A stretch of 64,000 nt of DNA from the NCBI GenBank assembly GCA_019925795.1, contig CM034309.1, positions 18,966,729 to 19,030,728 on the forward strand, given 5' to 3'. The notes beneath the pieces are model-generated. The model did not search any database and had not been told where the DNA came from. It was given only the letters and a program-made list of their open reading frames with translations. The translations under genes were made by a program, and so were the position numbers. Within the stretch, counting starts at the first letter, position 1. Every line of letters begins with the position of its first letter. Shown here piece by piece: positions 12,239 through 23,110 of the stretch. This DNA is from Dendrobium chrysotoxum (Eukaryota; Streptophyta; Magnoliopsida; Asparagales; Orchidaceae).

Positions 12239-15200
12239 GTGCATTGAAAATAAGCACCTTTAATTTTGCCCAGCAATCTTATAGCATTGTCCCTTATTGC
12301 TTGCGAATAAAAAAAGAAAGATCAACAAAGGGAAAGGGAATGAGAGGATGGGAGAGAGAGAAACAAAGAGAGTAAGAATAAGGGAGATGGAAAGAGAAGG
12401 GAAAGGGGCAATTAGGAGAGGAAAGGTAGGCCAACATACGAGAGGATAAATGTGCGGTTCACGAGAAGCTCAATGACTCCAACTAACAAGGTAATTGATT
12501 CATTAAGACACTCTACTTCATTTTCTTTCATCTTTGCACACATACAACAAAAAGCAAAAAGGAAGATAGAACATAAGAGATTTGAGTAGAAGAGCGTGAC
12601 ATCAAATGAGAGGGGGTAGTTGGGCGAGAGCATGAGGTTGGTTGAGGCGCTGAAAGGGTTACAATGATTAATTTTTTTTAATTTGTTTGAATTTTAATGA
12701 GGGTTCATCTTGCTTAAAGATTTTGTTAGAGGATTTGTTGGATCCGAAAATTTTGGAAATGTTATTACAATACAATTTTTACTATATTTATTTTTGCCTT
12801 TCTAGTACTCATTTTTTTAATTGCTAATATCTTATTTAAGAAAAGGAATGAGCATCTCATTACTTATAAAAATGGATATAGTACAACTCAGATTGATTAT
12901 TTTCTTATAAGGAAATTAGATCGTTTAGATTGTAAAGATTGTAAAGTTATTCCGAGTGAAAATTTATGTACCCAACATCGTTTATTAGTTTTGGACTTAA
13001 AGATAATGAGGAAGAAAATAAAAAATAAAATAAAACGATTTTTTAGGATTAGATGGGGGCATTTAAAGAATATTAACAAAAATATTTTTCAAAGTAAGAT
13101 TTTAGATCTTAAGATTTTGTCTGTGCATGAGGATGCTAATGTTATGTGGGAAAAAGTGGCTAGTGATATTAAGAATATTGCAAAAGATGTGCTTGGAGTT
13201 TCAAAGAGAAAAACTCCTAATAGTAAAAATAGTTGGTGGTGGAATCCAAATGTGCAAGAAAAGATTAAAAATAAGAAAATTTGTTATAAAAATTGGTTTA
13301 ATTATAAAAATTCTGATAATTGAAAATTATATAAAGAGGCACGTAAGGAATCTAAGAAAATAATATGCGATGCAAAGAGTTTAGCTTTTAGTGATTTATA
13401 TAATAGATTAGATACTAAGGAGGGAGAAAGATATATGTATAAGTTAGCCAAACAAAGAGATAGGAGTAGTAAGGATTTAGTTCAAGTGAAGTGTATTAAG
13501 GATGAAGATCAAAAAATACTTTTTTTAGAAGATGATATTCAACAAAGGTGGATGAGATATTTTGCTAAACTTTTTAATGAAGAATGTGAAAATAAAATTG
13601 ACCGTAGTGATCTTAGCACCCTAAATGAAAATAAAAATTTCTGTTTTTATCGGCGTATTAATAAAACCGAAGTTAGAGAGGCTTTAAAGAAGTTGAAGGG
13701 TGGAAAAGCTGTTGGACCTGGTGATATTCCAATAAAGGTGTGAAAATGCTTAGGAGATGAAGGAATTTCTTGGCTTACTAAACTTTTTAATATTGTTTTA
13801 AAGACTAAAAAGATGCCAGATGAGTGGAGAATGAGTGTGTTAATCCCTATTTTTAAGAATAAAGGTGATGCACAAGATTGTGCGAATTATAGAGGAATTA
13901 AGTTAATGTGTCATACTTTAAAACTATTGGAACGAGTTATGGAGCATAGGTTGCGGCGTGATACTAATGTTTCTCAAAATCAATTTGGATTCATGCCGGG
14001 TAGGTCTACTATGGAAGCCATACATTTATTAAGAGGTTTGATGGAGAAATATAGAGAGAATAAGGAGGATTTACATATGATATTTATTGATTTAGAGAAA
14101 GCATATGATAAAGTTCCAAGAGAAGTGCTATGGAGAGTTCTTGAAAAGAAAGGAGTTAATAACGCTTATATTCAAATCATTAAAGATATGTATGCAGGAG
14201 CTATTACTTGTGTTCAAACACAAGGTGGTTTGACCAAGTATTTCCCTATTTCGGTTGGATTACATCAAGGATCAGCCTTAAGCCCATATCTTTTTGCTTT
14301 AGTCATGGATGTTCTCACTAGACATTTGCAAGAGGATGCACCTTGGTGTTTGCTTTTTCTGATGATATTCTTCTTGTTGATAAGACTAGAGAGGGAGTTG
14401 AAGGTAAACTAGAATTATGGAGGTCAACCTTAGAGTCTAAAGGTTTTCGCTTGAGTAGATCTAAAACAGAATATATGGAGTGTAATTTTAGTAATAATAG
14501 ACCTAGTGAGGGGATTGTGACTTTGGCCGATCAAGTCATTAATAAGAGTACACGTTTTAGATATCTTGGATCTATTGTTCAGAGTGATGGTGAAATAGAT
14601 GGGGATATTATCAGCAGAATCCAAGTTGGATGGTTGAAGTGGAGGAATGCATCAGGCTTATTGTGTGATAGAAAAGTACCCCTCAAACTTAAGGGAAAAT
14701 TCTATAAGATGGTGGTGAGACCGGCAATGCTTTATGGTGCCGAATGTTGGCCATTAAAAGAGAAGCATAATTCTAAGTTAAGTGTTGCAGAGATGAGGAT
14801 GCTCAGGTGGATGAGTGGCTTTACCCTTAGAGATAGGATACGAAATGAGCATATTCGTGAAAAGGTTGGAGTAGCTCCAGTGGAAGATAAGATTAGAGAG
14901 AGTTGTCTTAGATGGTTTGGTCACATAAAACGGTGGCCTCCTGATGACCCGGTTAGGAAAGTAGAGATCTTAGATTTGACTTATGTTAAGAAAGATAGAG
15001 GTAGACCTAAAAAGACTTGGTTAGAAAATATTAGAAATGATCTTTCTTTATTAGATTTAAACGAGAATTTGACTTTTAACAGGACACAATGGAGAAAAAG
15101 AATTCATGTAGCCGACCCTACGTAGTGGGATAAAGGCTTGATGTTGTTGTTGTTGTTGTTGTAGTAGTACTCATTTTATGATAATTTTTGTTATTTTATT

Positions 15201-18200
15201 TATCAGTTTTTATATCCTTGTCTTACTTTACATAAGATTCAGGATTTTTTCATATTTTTCCCTTCCTAGAACTGATTCATGCCAACACATTTCTTATTAT
15301 AAAATACTATTCATCACTTGCTTAATGCGCTAACTTCTGTATGTTTGTCTTTTCCTAAATTTCTCATGCCTAACATGCCTTTTAAGTTAATTTTATGCTT
15401 AACTATAGAGACCCAAATTTTGCTTATTTTCTAAAATGAACGAGTTTTGGATGTTTGGTAGTGATCTGTTGATCGGAGCCTCAACAGTTGACATGAATTT
15501 TCTTATTTTACGATCAGTAATTAATTTCTGTTATTTATTGTATATCACAATAAGATAAGATGTACTAATGTTGTGGGTCCTACGTATATAGACACTTGTT
15601 ATAGTTTTTTTAAATATCTTTTATGCTTTCATACTTTGTAACATAGATGTCATTCAATTTACTTTACAGTCAACTTTGCCGAATAAGATTTATTATCTTA
15701 AACTGTAAATATTATTCCCACTAAGCTTATGTCTTTTCGTTTAATAACTTAATTACATTTTGAAGGTAACTGTCTAAGTTACATTTTTACACATGTTACT
15801 TTAGATTTCCTCCAGCTATGATTTGAATGCAAGTATTCTTTGAACATCATTTTTACGTATTCTTAACGTGACTGTTTACAATTTTTTTTTTTTCTAACTA
15901 TAGCAAGACCGAATATAACGTGTGACTGTTTACTATTTATACAACTTCTATCAGTTTTCGATTCTGTAAAATTGATTTCGATAATAATAGTTCAGCCATC
16001 TCTCAATTCTGACCTTATTATTTATATGATTATTAATGAGTTGATTTCTTTTTCACATGGCTATAGCTACAAGTTCTTTTTATTGGCAACTATGATAAAA
16101 CCATTTTTATTTGAACCTACGTTAACAATAAATGAACTATATTTAACAATGAAATTATAACGTCCCTAAAAACCATACATATGTTGGGAGATTTGATGGA
16201 GAAGTATAGAGAGTGTAAGGAGGATCTATATATAATATTTATTGATTTAAAGAAAACATTTGATAAAGTTTCAAGAGAAACTCTAAAGAGTTTTAGAAAA
16301 AAAAAAGAGTTAATAATGTTTATATTTAAGTCATTAAGGATATGTATATAAGAGTTGTTGCTTGTGTTTAAGCACAATGTGATTTGACAAAGTAATTTCA
16401 TATTTCAATTGGATTACATCAAGGATCAACTTTTAGCCCACATCTTTTTGCTTTAGTCATGTATGTTCTTACTAGATATTTGCAAGAGGATAGACCTTGG
16501 TGTATGATTTTTGTTGATGATATTCTTCTTGTTGATATGCCTAGAGATGGAGTTGATGAAAAACTTGAATTATGGCGGTCAACAATTAGAGTTTAAAGGT
16601 TTTCGTTTAAGTAGATCTAAAACCAACTACATTGAGTGTGATTTTAGTACTAATAGAACTATTGGTGGGATTATGACATTGGGCGATCAAGTCATTTAAA
16701 AGAGTGCACATTTTAGATAGATTGGGCCTATTGTTCAAAGCGATGATGAAATAGATGGGAATATTATTAGTAGAATTCAAGTTGGATGGTTAAAGTGGAG
16801 GAATGCAACAGGCATGTTGTGTGACAAGAACAACAATAATAACAACAACAAGCCTTTATCCTACTACATGTGTGATAGAAATGAAAAAATGATCAAAATG
16901 ATCCCTTGATTTTTTATGAACCAAAATAGTCCCCAATTATATTAAAGGATCATTTTGGTCCCTCAAGTCTTAAAGAGGAATCAAAACAATCCCATGGTGG
17001 GACTATTTTGGTTCTTCTTTAAAGAGTTGAGGAACCAAAATATTCCTTTAACATATTTGGGAACTATTTGATCTTTTATAAAGAGTCAATGAACCATTTT
17101 GATCCTTTTCTCTAGAGTAAATTTATGAAATATTTTGCCTAATGAGTAGACAAAACGACACCTTCAGAAATTGCTTTTGTTTCCACAACATTTACTAATC
17201 CAGACATAACGGAATAACTTCATGGATTAGGTGAACTATAAATTGGGCTATTGCAGCAAGCATAATGTTGTTAAGAAAGTTTGGCACTCAAAGTATATAG
17301 ACGCCTAATACCATAAACATCTTTAAGTTTAAAACAGAATCTTGAGCCATCAGGGAAGAAATTGTTGCTGAGTAAGATAATCATAAGTTCAGAATAAATG
17401 AGGATAGCTATGAAGAACCTATTGGGCTAGCATGTCTTCTGCAGCAATATGATTATGCGTAGTTGAGGAGACTTGGAAAGCTGGCAAGACATACAGAATG
17501 CGAGGAGTCCCAGAGAGCTGATAAGATTTACAGGATAAAGGCATGTTTGTTTTTTTCTAACGTCTGCAGCACAAAAGTTGGTTAACTGGCTGTGGGCATG
17601 ACACTGAAACCCGTTTAATCATTTGATGTATGTATTACAGAAAAAAACAATTACGGCTTAGCTACAGTTCTAATCCAAAAGAATTTCTTTTTACTGTATA
17701 ATCGCTTAGTAGCAGTGTGAGATTTTTATTCTGAGAGTGAAAGTGGGTAACAGGCCAAGTTTAGGTAACAAACTAAATCAGAAGAGACTGAAATACCAGC
17801 TAAGTTTAGGTAACTACAACAACTGGAAAATTTTGTTCAGCAGCAGGCCAGTCTCAATGTCTTTTAAAGGAGCCAAATATGCAAGACGTGAACTGGACCC
17901 AAGGATATTGAGTGATAACAGTAACGATGATGAGGTGGTGATGGCCAAAAAAAGGGATAAGACATGAGAAGAAAAAATCTAGTTAATGGCTTCGATTTAT
18001 ATATTAAGCATAAACAATAAAAAGTTGTAGTGCTAGTTTAAAACTGTTCATATATCTTTGGAGCATCTAAGCTAGAAAGCTAAGATGAAATTAAAATTGT
18101 GCAAATTAATTCTGTTGATGCGCTCATGTATCTTAACATACCTACTTCACCCTCTTCATCTCTTTCATCTAATTGATCAGATAAGCAGGCAGAAGAATTT

Positions 18201-21200
18201 AATTGATTGCTGTAGTATTCAAAGCCCTCAAGAAGACTGGATGTCTCTTCGTTATAATTTGGTTCTGAGCTAGCATTGATGAACTCTTCCTGTAGCTCTG
18301 GTTCACAAACTTCAATCCTTGTTTCAATGTCCAAGAGTAAACCACCCAAATATTCGATGTCAAACTCCACTGCCCAAACCTCCGTCAAATCCATGGGAAG
18401 AACCCTAATTTTATGAATATAAGGTGGAAGATTTCCAAGATCTATGCTTGAACATGTAATTCCACCAATGTAGCTAGGCGTTCGCATATTAGACAATGTT
18501 TTCTGCCAGAAGAACTAAGATGTAAGGGTTGAATTCTAGATTGAGAAGTAAAATGACTGGATATAAAAAAGGCTACCTGGATGCGGGATTTCACTAAACT
18601 GTTCAGTTCAGCACTTCTTTTTGCATCAAAAAACAGTCGTGACAATAACAAATTCCAGCACAAAGTGCCATCATCACCAAAAAGCTTATCATCAAATGCT
18701 GCATCAGACATGATGGGACCCTTATTGCCTAAATGCACGTCTTGAAAGGAGCTGCTAGAATATTTGTCTTCTAAAGGGCTTTTTACAGATCCTTCAGATA
18801 ATGTCACATCATTCAGTGTGACTAACTTCTCAGCGGTCTTTCTGGCATCACGTGTAGATGATAAAACTGGATTTGCTTTACTTTCAACGCCACTCTTTGA
18901 AGCTTTCTTAGTTAGCTTTTTAAAAAAAAAGCGAGCCTTCGAATAAGTTGATGAACCATCAACCCTAATAGTTTTCTCTACAATCTCTCCATGCAAGGCA
19001 GAAGGTTTTAGAAATGAAGGGAATTCAGCACTAAATGATGCCAGATAGTAGTTGAATTCCTTGCTTATTTGAGCATACCAATTTATCAATTTATTGTCAC
19101 GCGAGGAGGCTAGACGAAGAGCTTTGCACCAAGATTCTTTCTCCCAAGCAGTATCAAAATACAAGTAACATGTTTTGCTTCCATCATAGACTGTTGAACT
19201 CTTGCTTTCCAGCCTAATGGGATACCTTTTGGCCCTGTTGCAGAGCAATATTAGATTTTCAAAAAAGTATTTCTTAGGCTAATCAAGCTGTCCCTAAATA
19301 CTTGTGATAAGGCTAATAATGATGATATGTTATGACTTTTTAGATTAAAGTCAATGATGTCAAGCACTTCTAAAATAATTTAAACAAACAGACAAATTTC
19401 AGAAAGCATAATAAGCATGAAATGAAATCTCTTCATCAACTACGACTAAACAATTTAAGATTGATTATTACTGTTTCAAAAAAATAATGGAGTACAAATA
19501 ATCCATCTCGCCCAGAGTTGATAGTTCAGTAGTTCACAAGTACCAAATGAAATGTTCAAGAAGAGGGAAAAGTCAATGGTCTTAGTTGATGGAAACATGA
19601 AAAGTTCACCTTCTAGCGTACAATCTTTGTGAATAAGGATATGTTTTGTTTGAGTTTGGTATTCAAACCCCAAAATTTCAATTTCTTTGCAAATATAATT
19701 AAATGCAAATACTATGATTATTTTTAATTATCTTATCAACTCTTACCTACACTACTTTTTCCTACAATCCCTCCACCACTACACCGTCAGCTGATATTGA
19801 AACCTCTTGCCCATGAATTAGTACAGAGCTTGCAAATTGATATAAGATTTCATTATCCTATGTATGCATGGGTCATATGGGATCTCCAACAAGATCCCTT
19901 GCGTGGGAAAATAATAGGTACTTGAATGGAATCCTACTGAGAAGGTAGTCCTCCCTAAGATCCTTGTCAATTGGTCAAGCAGTACTATTCAGTTGGTCTG
20001 CCAAAAGTTTTGACGCCAACCAAAATACTCATGGTCAACCAAAATAATTTTTAATCTAACCAGATGCATTTAACCTAGTAGAGATCCCTAGGCTGTGCCA
20101 AACTCGTGCAAAGATGACTAACATAATTTGGTTGGTTAACCAAAAAATTTTTAGTCAAACAAACACCCTTGGTTTAACTGAAGATTTTTTAGTCGGTCAA
20201 CAGAGAAACATTTAACTAGTAGAGATGTTTAGGTTGCACCAAACTCAAACAAAAATGATTAAGTTACATCCAACTCAATAGTTTATGCTCAGATATAGTG
20301 CACCCCAAACATCATTCCCTTATTTGCAACTCGAATATGATATCGCTTAAGTTTGGGAGCAAACCAAGCATTCAAACTTAGTTTGGGTGCCATCAAAACA
20401 TCCTTACTTAGCTTCAATGCAATCCTAACATCTTTGTTGAGGTTTGATGCAACCTGTGCATTTTAACAAGACTATGTGGGACTTTATTGGCCGAATATTT
20501 TTTTTGGAAAAATTTTTATGTAAACAAAATAAATTTTTTTTATTGCTTGCAGTAGTCAACCAAACGACTAACAGATGCCTTGAATATCCTACATAGGTTC
20601 CATGATCATTCATAATTCATAAAATGTTGCACCTGTCAAAGTGAAATATTGACGCCAGGTCTCTACATCAGAGCGATAGCACAATCGCAAAGGGATGCAA
20701 GGAAAAATAAGATGCATGATATAATTAAAAATAAACATAAAGACTTAAATAAGAAAATTTAAAACAATGTCCTTCTCAATTATATATTGGGATGGTGATG
20801 AGGGATGGTTTATAGAGTTTCCTCCATTATATAAATATTAAATTGATGAAAATGCTTCAATTTTTGTAGCTTACCATTTTTTTGAAGATAAATTTGAAGA
20901 GGATACAGCTAATATTGTACAATCAAAGAGCTTAATGGTCGCTTGAGAACCATCCAGATCAGATAAGATTAACAAATGGTCTTTGATTTTAGCATACTTC
21001 TTTACAGGCTGTACTTGTACAATACTTTTCTTCAATTTCAGCTCCTTAGGTCCTCCAGTTTGAGAATCATTTAAACCAACCTTTGGAACATTTTCAGGCT
21101 CCAAAAACCAAACTATTCCCTGATTATGATAAACATGAATAAGCTTGAAAAAATATAAGTTGAAAAAAAAAAAAAAACAGCATTCTGACATGTCAGATGA

Positions 21201-22372
21201 AGACTGCATCATCAAGGAAAAAAAATTATAAAATAAAAATTTCACAAAAATAAACTTGTAAAAAACTCTACCTCATAATCTAGACAAAATCATATAATGA
21301 GATATGCAAACATTAGACAGGAGGATATTGGTATAAATGTGTGCCCATAACCCTATGAACATGCATGCGTGTGCTTGTGAATCATCCACAGTGGTTATGC
21401 ATGCATACACAAATTTTTATGCACCTTGAAGATGCCATTCAAATACAACAAATTAAGCAACAAACATTTAGAGTTCTACCAAGCAATTAAGGTTATCATT
21501 TAGGTAAAATACGAGATTCTTTTCAATCTCACATTGGCTATTTGATAAAGAACATGAACAATATGACAGAAGATGTAATGCAAGAAAAAATATAAGAGAA
21601 ATGCTCTATCCACCCAATAAAGCCAGCACATACTCAATACAATTTTGTGAACTATAAATCATAATAAAAATTTAATGGTGGCTCATCATCCCCCCGTATT
21701 ATTTTGCTCATCCTGTATCTAAGATGCTCCTATATATCTGAGATGCCACATAAAAAACATATTGAAATTTTGTTGGGTTTGTAAAAGTGAGACGCATTGC
21801 ACAAAGAATAACGATACATTAACTCGGATAAAACTGAATTTAATAAAACAATTGACTGTATAATTCAATTGTGTAGAACTATACAATGGCAAACCGGCCA
21901 AAAGAGCCATTAACGCTATTCAAAGCCATATTAATTCTCAACTTATTATTTAAAAAATCTGACAAGAAAGTTCATAGTTTCCTTTTTTCCATCCTTACGG
22001 TTCCAAGAAATTGCTCAAAGAAACATTACGTAACAGCAAGTTAGACCAAATATATATATTTAAATTCCAGCACGTAATCACATAAACAATAAACATAATT
22101 CTAAACAAGCGCAAAATGACGAATGCCGATCACAAGGGTCGCAAAGACTGCACAGCCAAAATCCAGATCAATGTGCCGACGCTCACCTGCTTATTACACG
22201 AGGAGGCGAGCCACTGCTCGGAGTAGAGATCACCAGGTTCCTGCTGCGGCTGGGTCCCTGCAAACGCCTTCCGGCGAAGCCGAACGATGGCTAGGTACAA
22301 CGCCAAGCCCTCTGCAGCTAGAACTAGCAGGGATCCAAGAAGGAAACCCAGAACAAGGGTAACGAAAGCCAT
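5459..22372 (-). CDS. TEX2/Nvj2-like protein with PH-like region and SMP lipid-transfer domain, 7 coding exons
   Basis: Coding exons, in transcript order: 22372-22187, 21119-20875, 19234-18577, 18502-18142, 11781-11687, 6439-6245, 6118-5459. All junctions are GT-AG and the phases close exactly, giving 2400 nt, 799 residues plus stop. Seen in the protein: a hydrophobic N-terminal anchor (residues 3-32) followed by RLRRK; a PH-like region (about 63-190); an SMP domain (about 330-600) with TPSYIGGI, VWAVEFDIEYLGGLLLDIET and PPPSDQLWFGFTSMPDIDW; and a Ser/acidic linker ending in a basic helical tail (755-799). SMP domains carry lipids between membranes at contact sites, and TEX2 and yeast Nvj2 are ER-anchored. 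By homology this protein would sit in the ER membrane and move lipids. The length fits the plant DUF2404 family (Arabidopsis At1g73200 and At1g17820, recalled rather than searched). No defect is seen. Confidence 0.93.
6245..6439 (-). CDS. TEX2-like gene, exon 6 (SMP C-terminal half)
   Basis: 65 codons, phase 0 on both sides (acceptor tgtaag, donor AAG|gtgcc). It encodes VPLSLAIRIASLRGTLRLHI and PPPSDQLWFGFTSMPDIDW, the most conserved block of the family. Confidence 0.93.
6440..11686 (-). other. Intron 5 of the TEX2-like gene (5247 bp)
   Basis: AT-rich sequence between exons 6 and 5. Scattered ORFs are short and carry no recognisable domain. It contains a (TA)n run at 9744-9768. I found no element with clear ends inside it, although the size suggests old insertions. 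Confidence 0.8.
9744..9768. repeat. (TA)n microsatellite in intron 5
   Basis: About twelve perfect TA units. Confidence 0.9.
11687..11781 (-). CDS. TEX2-like gene, exon 5 (95-bp isolated exon)
   Basis: This short exon is flanked by acceptor ctttttag and donor CAG|gtatgt. Two bases complete the split codon from exon 4, then 31 codons include KSKWKTILHTIAEQVSQ, which family members carry directly before the VPLSLAIR segment of exon 6. It is separated from exon 4 by 6360 bp and from exon 6 by 5247 bp. Without it the SMP domain would lose a conserved helix and the frame would not close. Confidence 0.9.
12163..12233. repeat. (GA)n microsatellite in intron 4
   Basis: An uninterrupted run of about 35 GA units on the + strand, read as CT on the gene strand, some 380 bp upstream of the acceptor of exon 5. 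Confidence 0.95.
12820..15125 (+). pseudogene. RTE LINE endonuclease/reverse transcriptase ORF, broken
   Basis: From 12820 one frame reads the endonuclease C-terminus (TTQIDYFLIRK, TQHRLLVLDLK), a linker, then the reverse transcriptase (PIFKNKGDAQDCANYRGIKL, QFGFMPGRSTMEAI, FIDLEKAYDKVPRE, GLHQGSALSPYLFALVMD). It is interrupted by TGA at 13321-13323 and 13741-13743. A one-base frameshift near 14340 moves the catalytic motif (FSDD, where F/YADD is usual) and the C-terminal domain (FRYLGSIVQSDGEID, WFGHIKRWPPDDPVRK) to the next frame, which ends at 15125. The element cannot encode an active enzyme. Confidence 0.9.
15141..15164 (+). repeat. RTE 3' tail, (TTG)n
   Basis: GTT/TTG trinucleotide run directly after the ORF and just before the downstream target-site duplication, as is typical of RTE LINEs. 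Confidence 0.85.
16170..16828 (+). pseudogene. Second, older RTE LINE remnant
   Basis: About 650 bp parallel to 14030-14665 of the first copy, but far more diverged. It shows DLKKTFDKVSRET, FKGFRLSRSKTNYIECDFS, EIDGNIISRIQVGWLKWRNA and many stops and indels. The match stops at the codons for LLCD, where an inverted RTE tail interrupts it. No endonuclease part is present. Confidence 0.85.
16829..16868 (-). mobile_element. Tiny inverted RTE 3' end inserted into the RTE remnant
   Basis: AACAACAATAATAACAACAA followed by CAAGCCTTTATCCTACTAC is the reverse complement of the RTE 3' terminus seen at 15123-15164. It is flanked by similar host sequence (CATGTTGTGTGACAAG before, CATGTGTGATAGAA after), consistent with a minus-strand insertion of only about 40 bp and an imperfect target-site duplication. 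Confidence 0.7.
16883..17113. mobile_element. Foldback MITE
   Basis: The two halves are an extended imperfect inverted repeat. The left arm starts GAAAAAATGATCAAAATGAT and the right arm ends ATTTTGATCCTTTTCTC. Arms of about 100 bp (repeated words ACCAAAATAGTCC and GGACTATTTTGGT) meet at CCCATGG around 16995. No coding capacity is seen. The superfamily cannot be told from the ends alone. Confidence 0.7.
18142..18502 (-). CDS. TEX2-like gene, exon 4 (SMP core)
   Basis: 361 nt, separated from exon 3 by a 74-bp intron. It encodes TPSYIGGITCSSIDLGNLPP, a hallmark SMP segment, then VWAVEFDIEYLGG and an acidic insert (LDERDEEGEV). I chose the donor G|gtatgt at 18141 because it is strong and because its phase 1 is exactly completed by exon 5. 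Confidence 0.9.
18577..19234 (-). CDS. TEX2-like gene, exon 3 (end of PH region, linker, start of SMP domain)
   Basis: 658 nt, from acceptor gcaacag to donor CAG|gtagcc, residues 144-363. It begins with AKRYPIRLESKS and CYLYFDTAWEKESWCKALRL, the C-terminal strand and helix of a PH fold. Then come a helix with WYAQISKEFNYYLASF, a Lys/Ser-rich linker, and the SMP start with LCWNLLLSRLFFDAKRS. Confidence 0.93.
19235..20874 (-). other. Intron 2 of the TEX2-like gene (1640 bp)
   Basis: AT-rich. From about 19980 to 20270 two diverged tandem units share words such as GGTCAACC, AACCTAGTAGAGAT / AACTAGTAGAGAT and CACCAAACTC. No element ends were identified. Confidence 0.7.
20875..21119 (-). CDS. TEX2-like gene, exon 2 (PH-like region, first half)
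   Basis: The acceptor is atcag before GGAATAG. The exon reads GIVWFLEPENVPK and later AKIKDHLLILSDLDGSQATI, then stops at the donor ATG|gtaag in phase 2. It has 245 nt (residues 63 to 144, split codon). The beta-rich pattern continuing into exon 3 matches the PH-like region of TEX2 proteins. Confidence 0.9.
21120..22186 (-). other. Intron 1 of the TEX2-like gene (1067 bp)
   Basis: It lies between the donor at 22186 and the acceptor at 21120. AT-rich, with no recognisable insertion. Confidence 0.85.
22187..22372 (-). CDS. TEX2-like gene, exon 1 (start, membrane anchor)
   Basis: The ATG at 22372 opens a 62-codon exon. Residues 3-32 are strongly hydrophobic (TLVLGFLLGSLLVLAAEG...), followed by RLRRK, which is a classic signal anchor with positive charges on the cytosolic side. 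The exon ends CAG|gtgagc in phase 0. It is much more GC-rich than the rest of the gene, as is common for plant first exons. Confidence 0.93.
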
Positions 22373-22760
22373 CGTCGAGATGGCTGTAGAGTACAGGACC
22401 TATCAAAACCTCTCGCGAAGATATGTAGCGATCGCTGAGGCAGAGAAGGAATGGAACGACTTAGGGTTACTTCAACGAAGCGATTGCGGAATCAGTCGAG
22501 CGAGGAATCAAAGGCGCGTGATTTATTCGTTTTATCTTCTGCAGTACAGACGAGAAGGGTCAGGTAGAGCGAAATGGTTCTGATACGATTCGACTTCCGT
22601 ACTGGTTTCGTTCATCCAATTTCTCCTCGGCCGGCAGGTTGCTTCGTGGAGATGGTTAGAAGCCAAATTCCGTGTAGCCTCGATCAGTGTAGCCGTCCGT
22701 GCTCCGCTGAGCTGATTGGCTAGCATATGGTGGGCCGGATTGCAAACATGTGAGGCAACA
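22373..22760 (-). promoter_or_regulatory. 5' UTR and proximal promoter region of the TEX2-like gene
   Basis: GC-richer stretch immediately upstream of the ATG. AACCCTAA (minus strand, 22461-22468) is a telo-box-type motif often found near starts of plant housekeeping genes. No clear TATA box is seen, and the transcription start cannot be fixed from sequence. Confidence 0.45.
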
Positions 22761-23110
22761 GCGACGGCTACAGTTTATGCCTACAAATTTTTTATTTTTT
22801 TTAAGGCGGCATTGAAATTGGTTGAAAAAATTGAAAGATCTTGACTGTGGCTTGGAAGAAAAGGATGATAGCGAACGAATGAGAGCGACAGTTGCTACTA
22901 TGAGAGAAATATAATGAAATTTTTTTTCTATTAAATTTTAATTAAAATCAATTTTAAAATATTAAATTTATTTTAGAATAAATATAATCTCCATAATCAA
23001 TCAAAATTTTATACCATTTCAAATTAAAGTAAACAATATTTAATAAATTTAAGATTTATTTTAATAAAAAGTTGGTGTTAAATTTAATATAATCATTTAA
23101 CTGTACATGT
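22760..23110. other. Very AT-rich spacer
   Basis: About 350 bp with no recognised feature between the promoter region and the first repeat. Confidence 0.5.

Larger units (their letters stand above)
12803..15177 (+). mobile_element. RTE-type LINE inserted in intron 4, with target-site duplication
   Basis: The 13-bp duplication TAGTACTCATTTT is at 12803-12815 and again at 15165-15177. The insert between (12816-15164) begins inside the endonuclease domain, so it is 5'-truncated. It ends with the RTE signature GGGATAAAGGCTTGATG followed by a TTG/GTT trinucleotide tail instead of poly(A). The identical duplications indicate a fairly recent single insertion by target-primed reverse transcription. 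Confidence 0.92.
11782..18141 (-). other. Intron 4 of the TEX2-like gene (6360 bp)
   Basis: This intron is inflated by mobile elements: an RTE LINE (12816-15164), a second RTE remnant (about 16170-16870) and a foldback MITE (about 16883-17113). It also holds a long GA microsatellite 380 bp upstream of exon 5. The elements' coding strand is opposite to the gene. The stretches 15178-16160 and 17120-18140 show nothing I recognise. Confidence 0.85.

Noticed and set aside
12047..12244. ORF of serine-leucine repeats
   Set aside because: Translation of the GA/CT microsatellite.
13127..13363. Plus-strand ORF in another frame over the LINE
   Set aside because: It overlaps the real LINE frame (12820 onward) and has no domain.
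16883..17113. MicroRNA precursor from the long hairpin
   Set aside because: The whole segment is an extended inverted repeat typical of a foldback MITE. There is no defined mature duplex or evidence of processing from sequence alone.
22123..22583. Plus-strand ORFs over exon 1 of the TEX2-like gene
   Set aside because: Antisense shadows of the GC-rich first exon and 5' region. Only the minus-strand frame has family similarity and splice sites.
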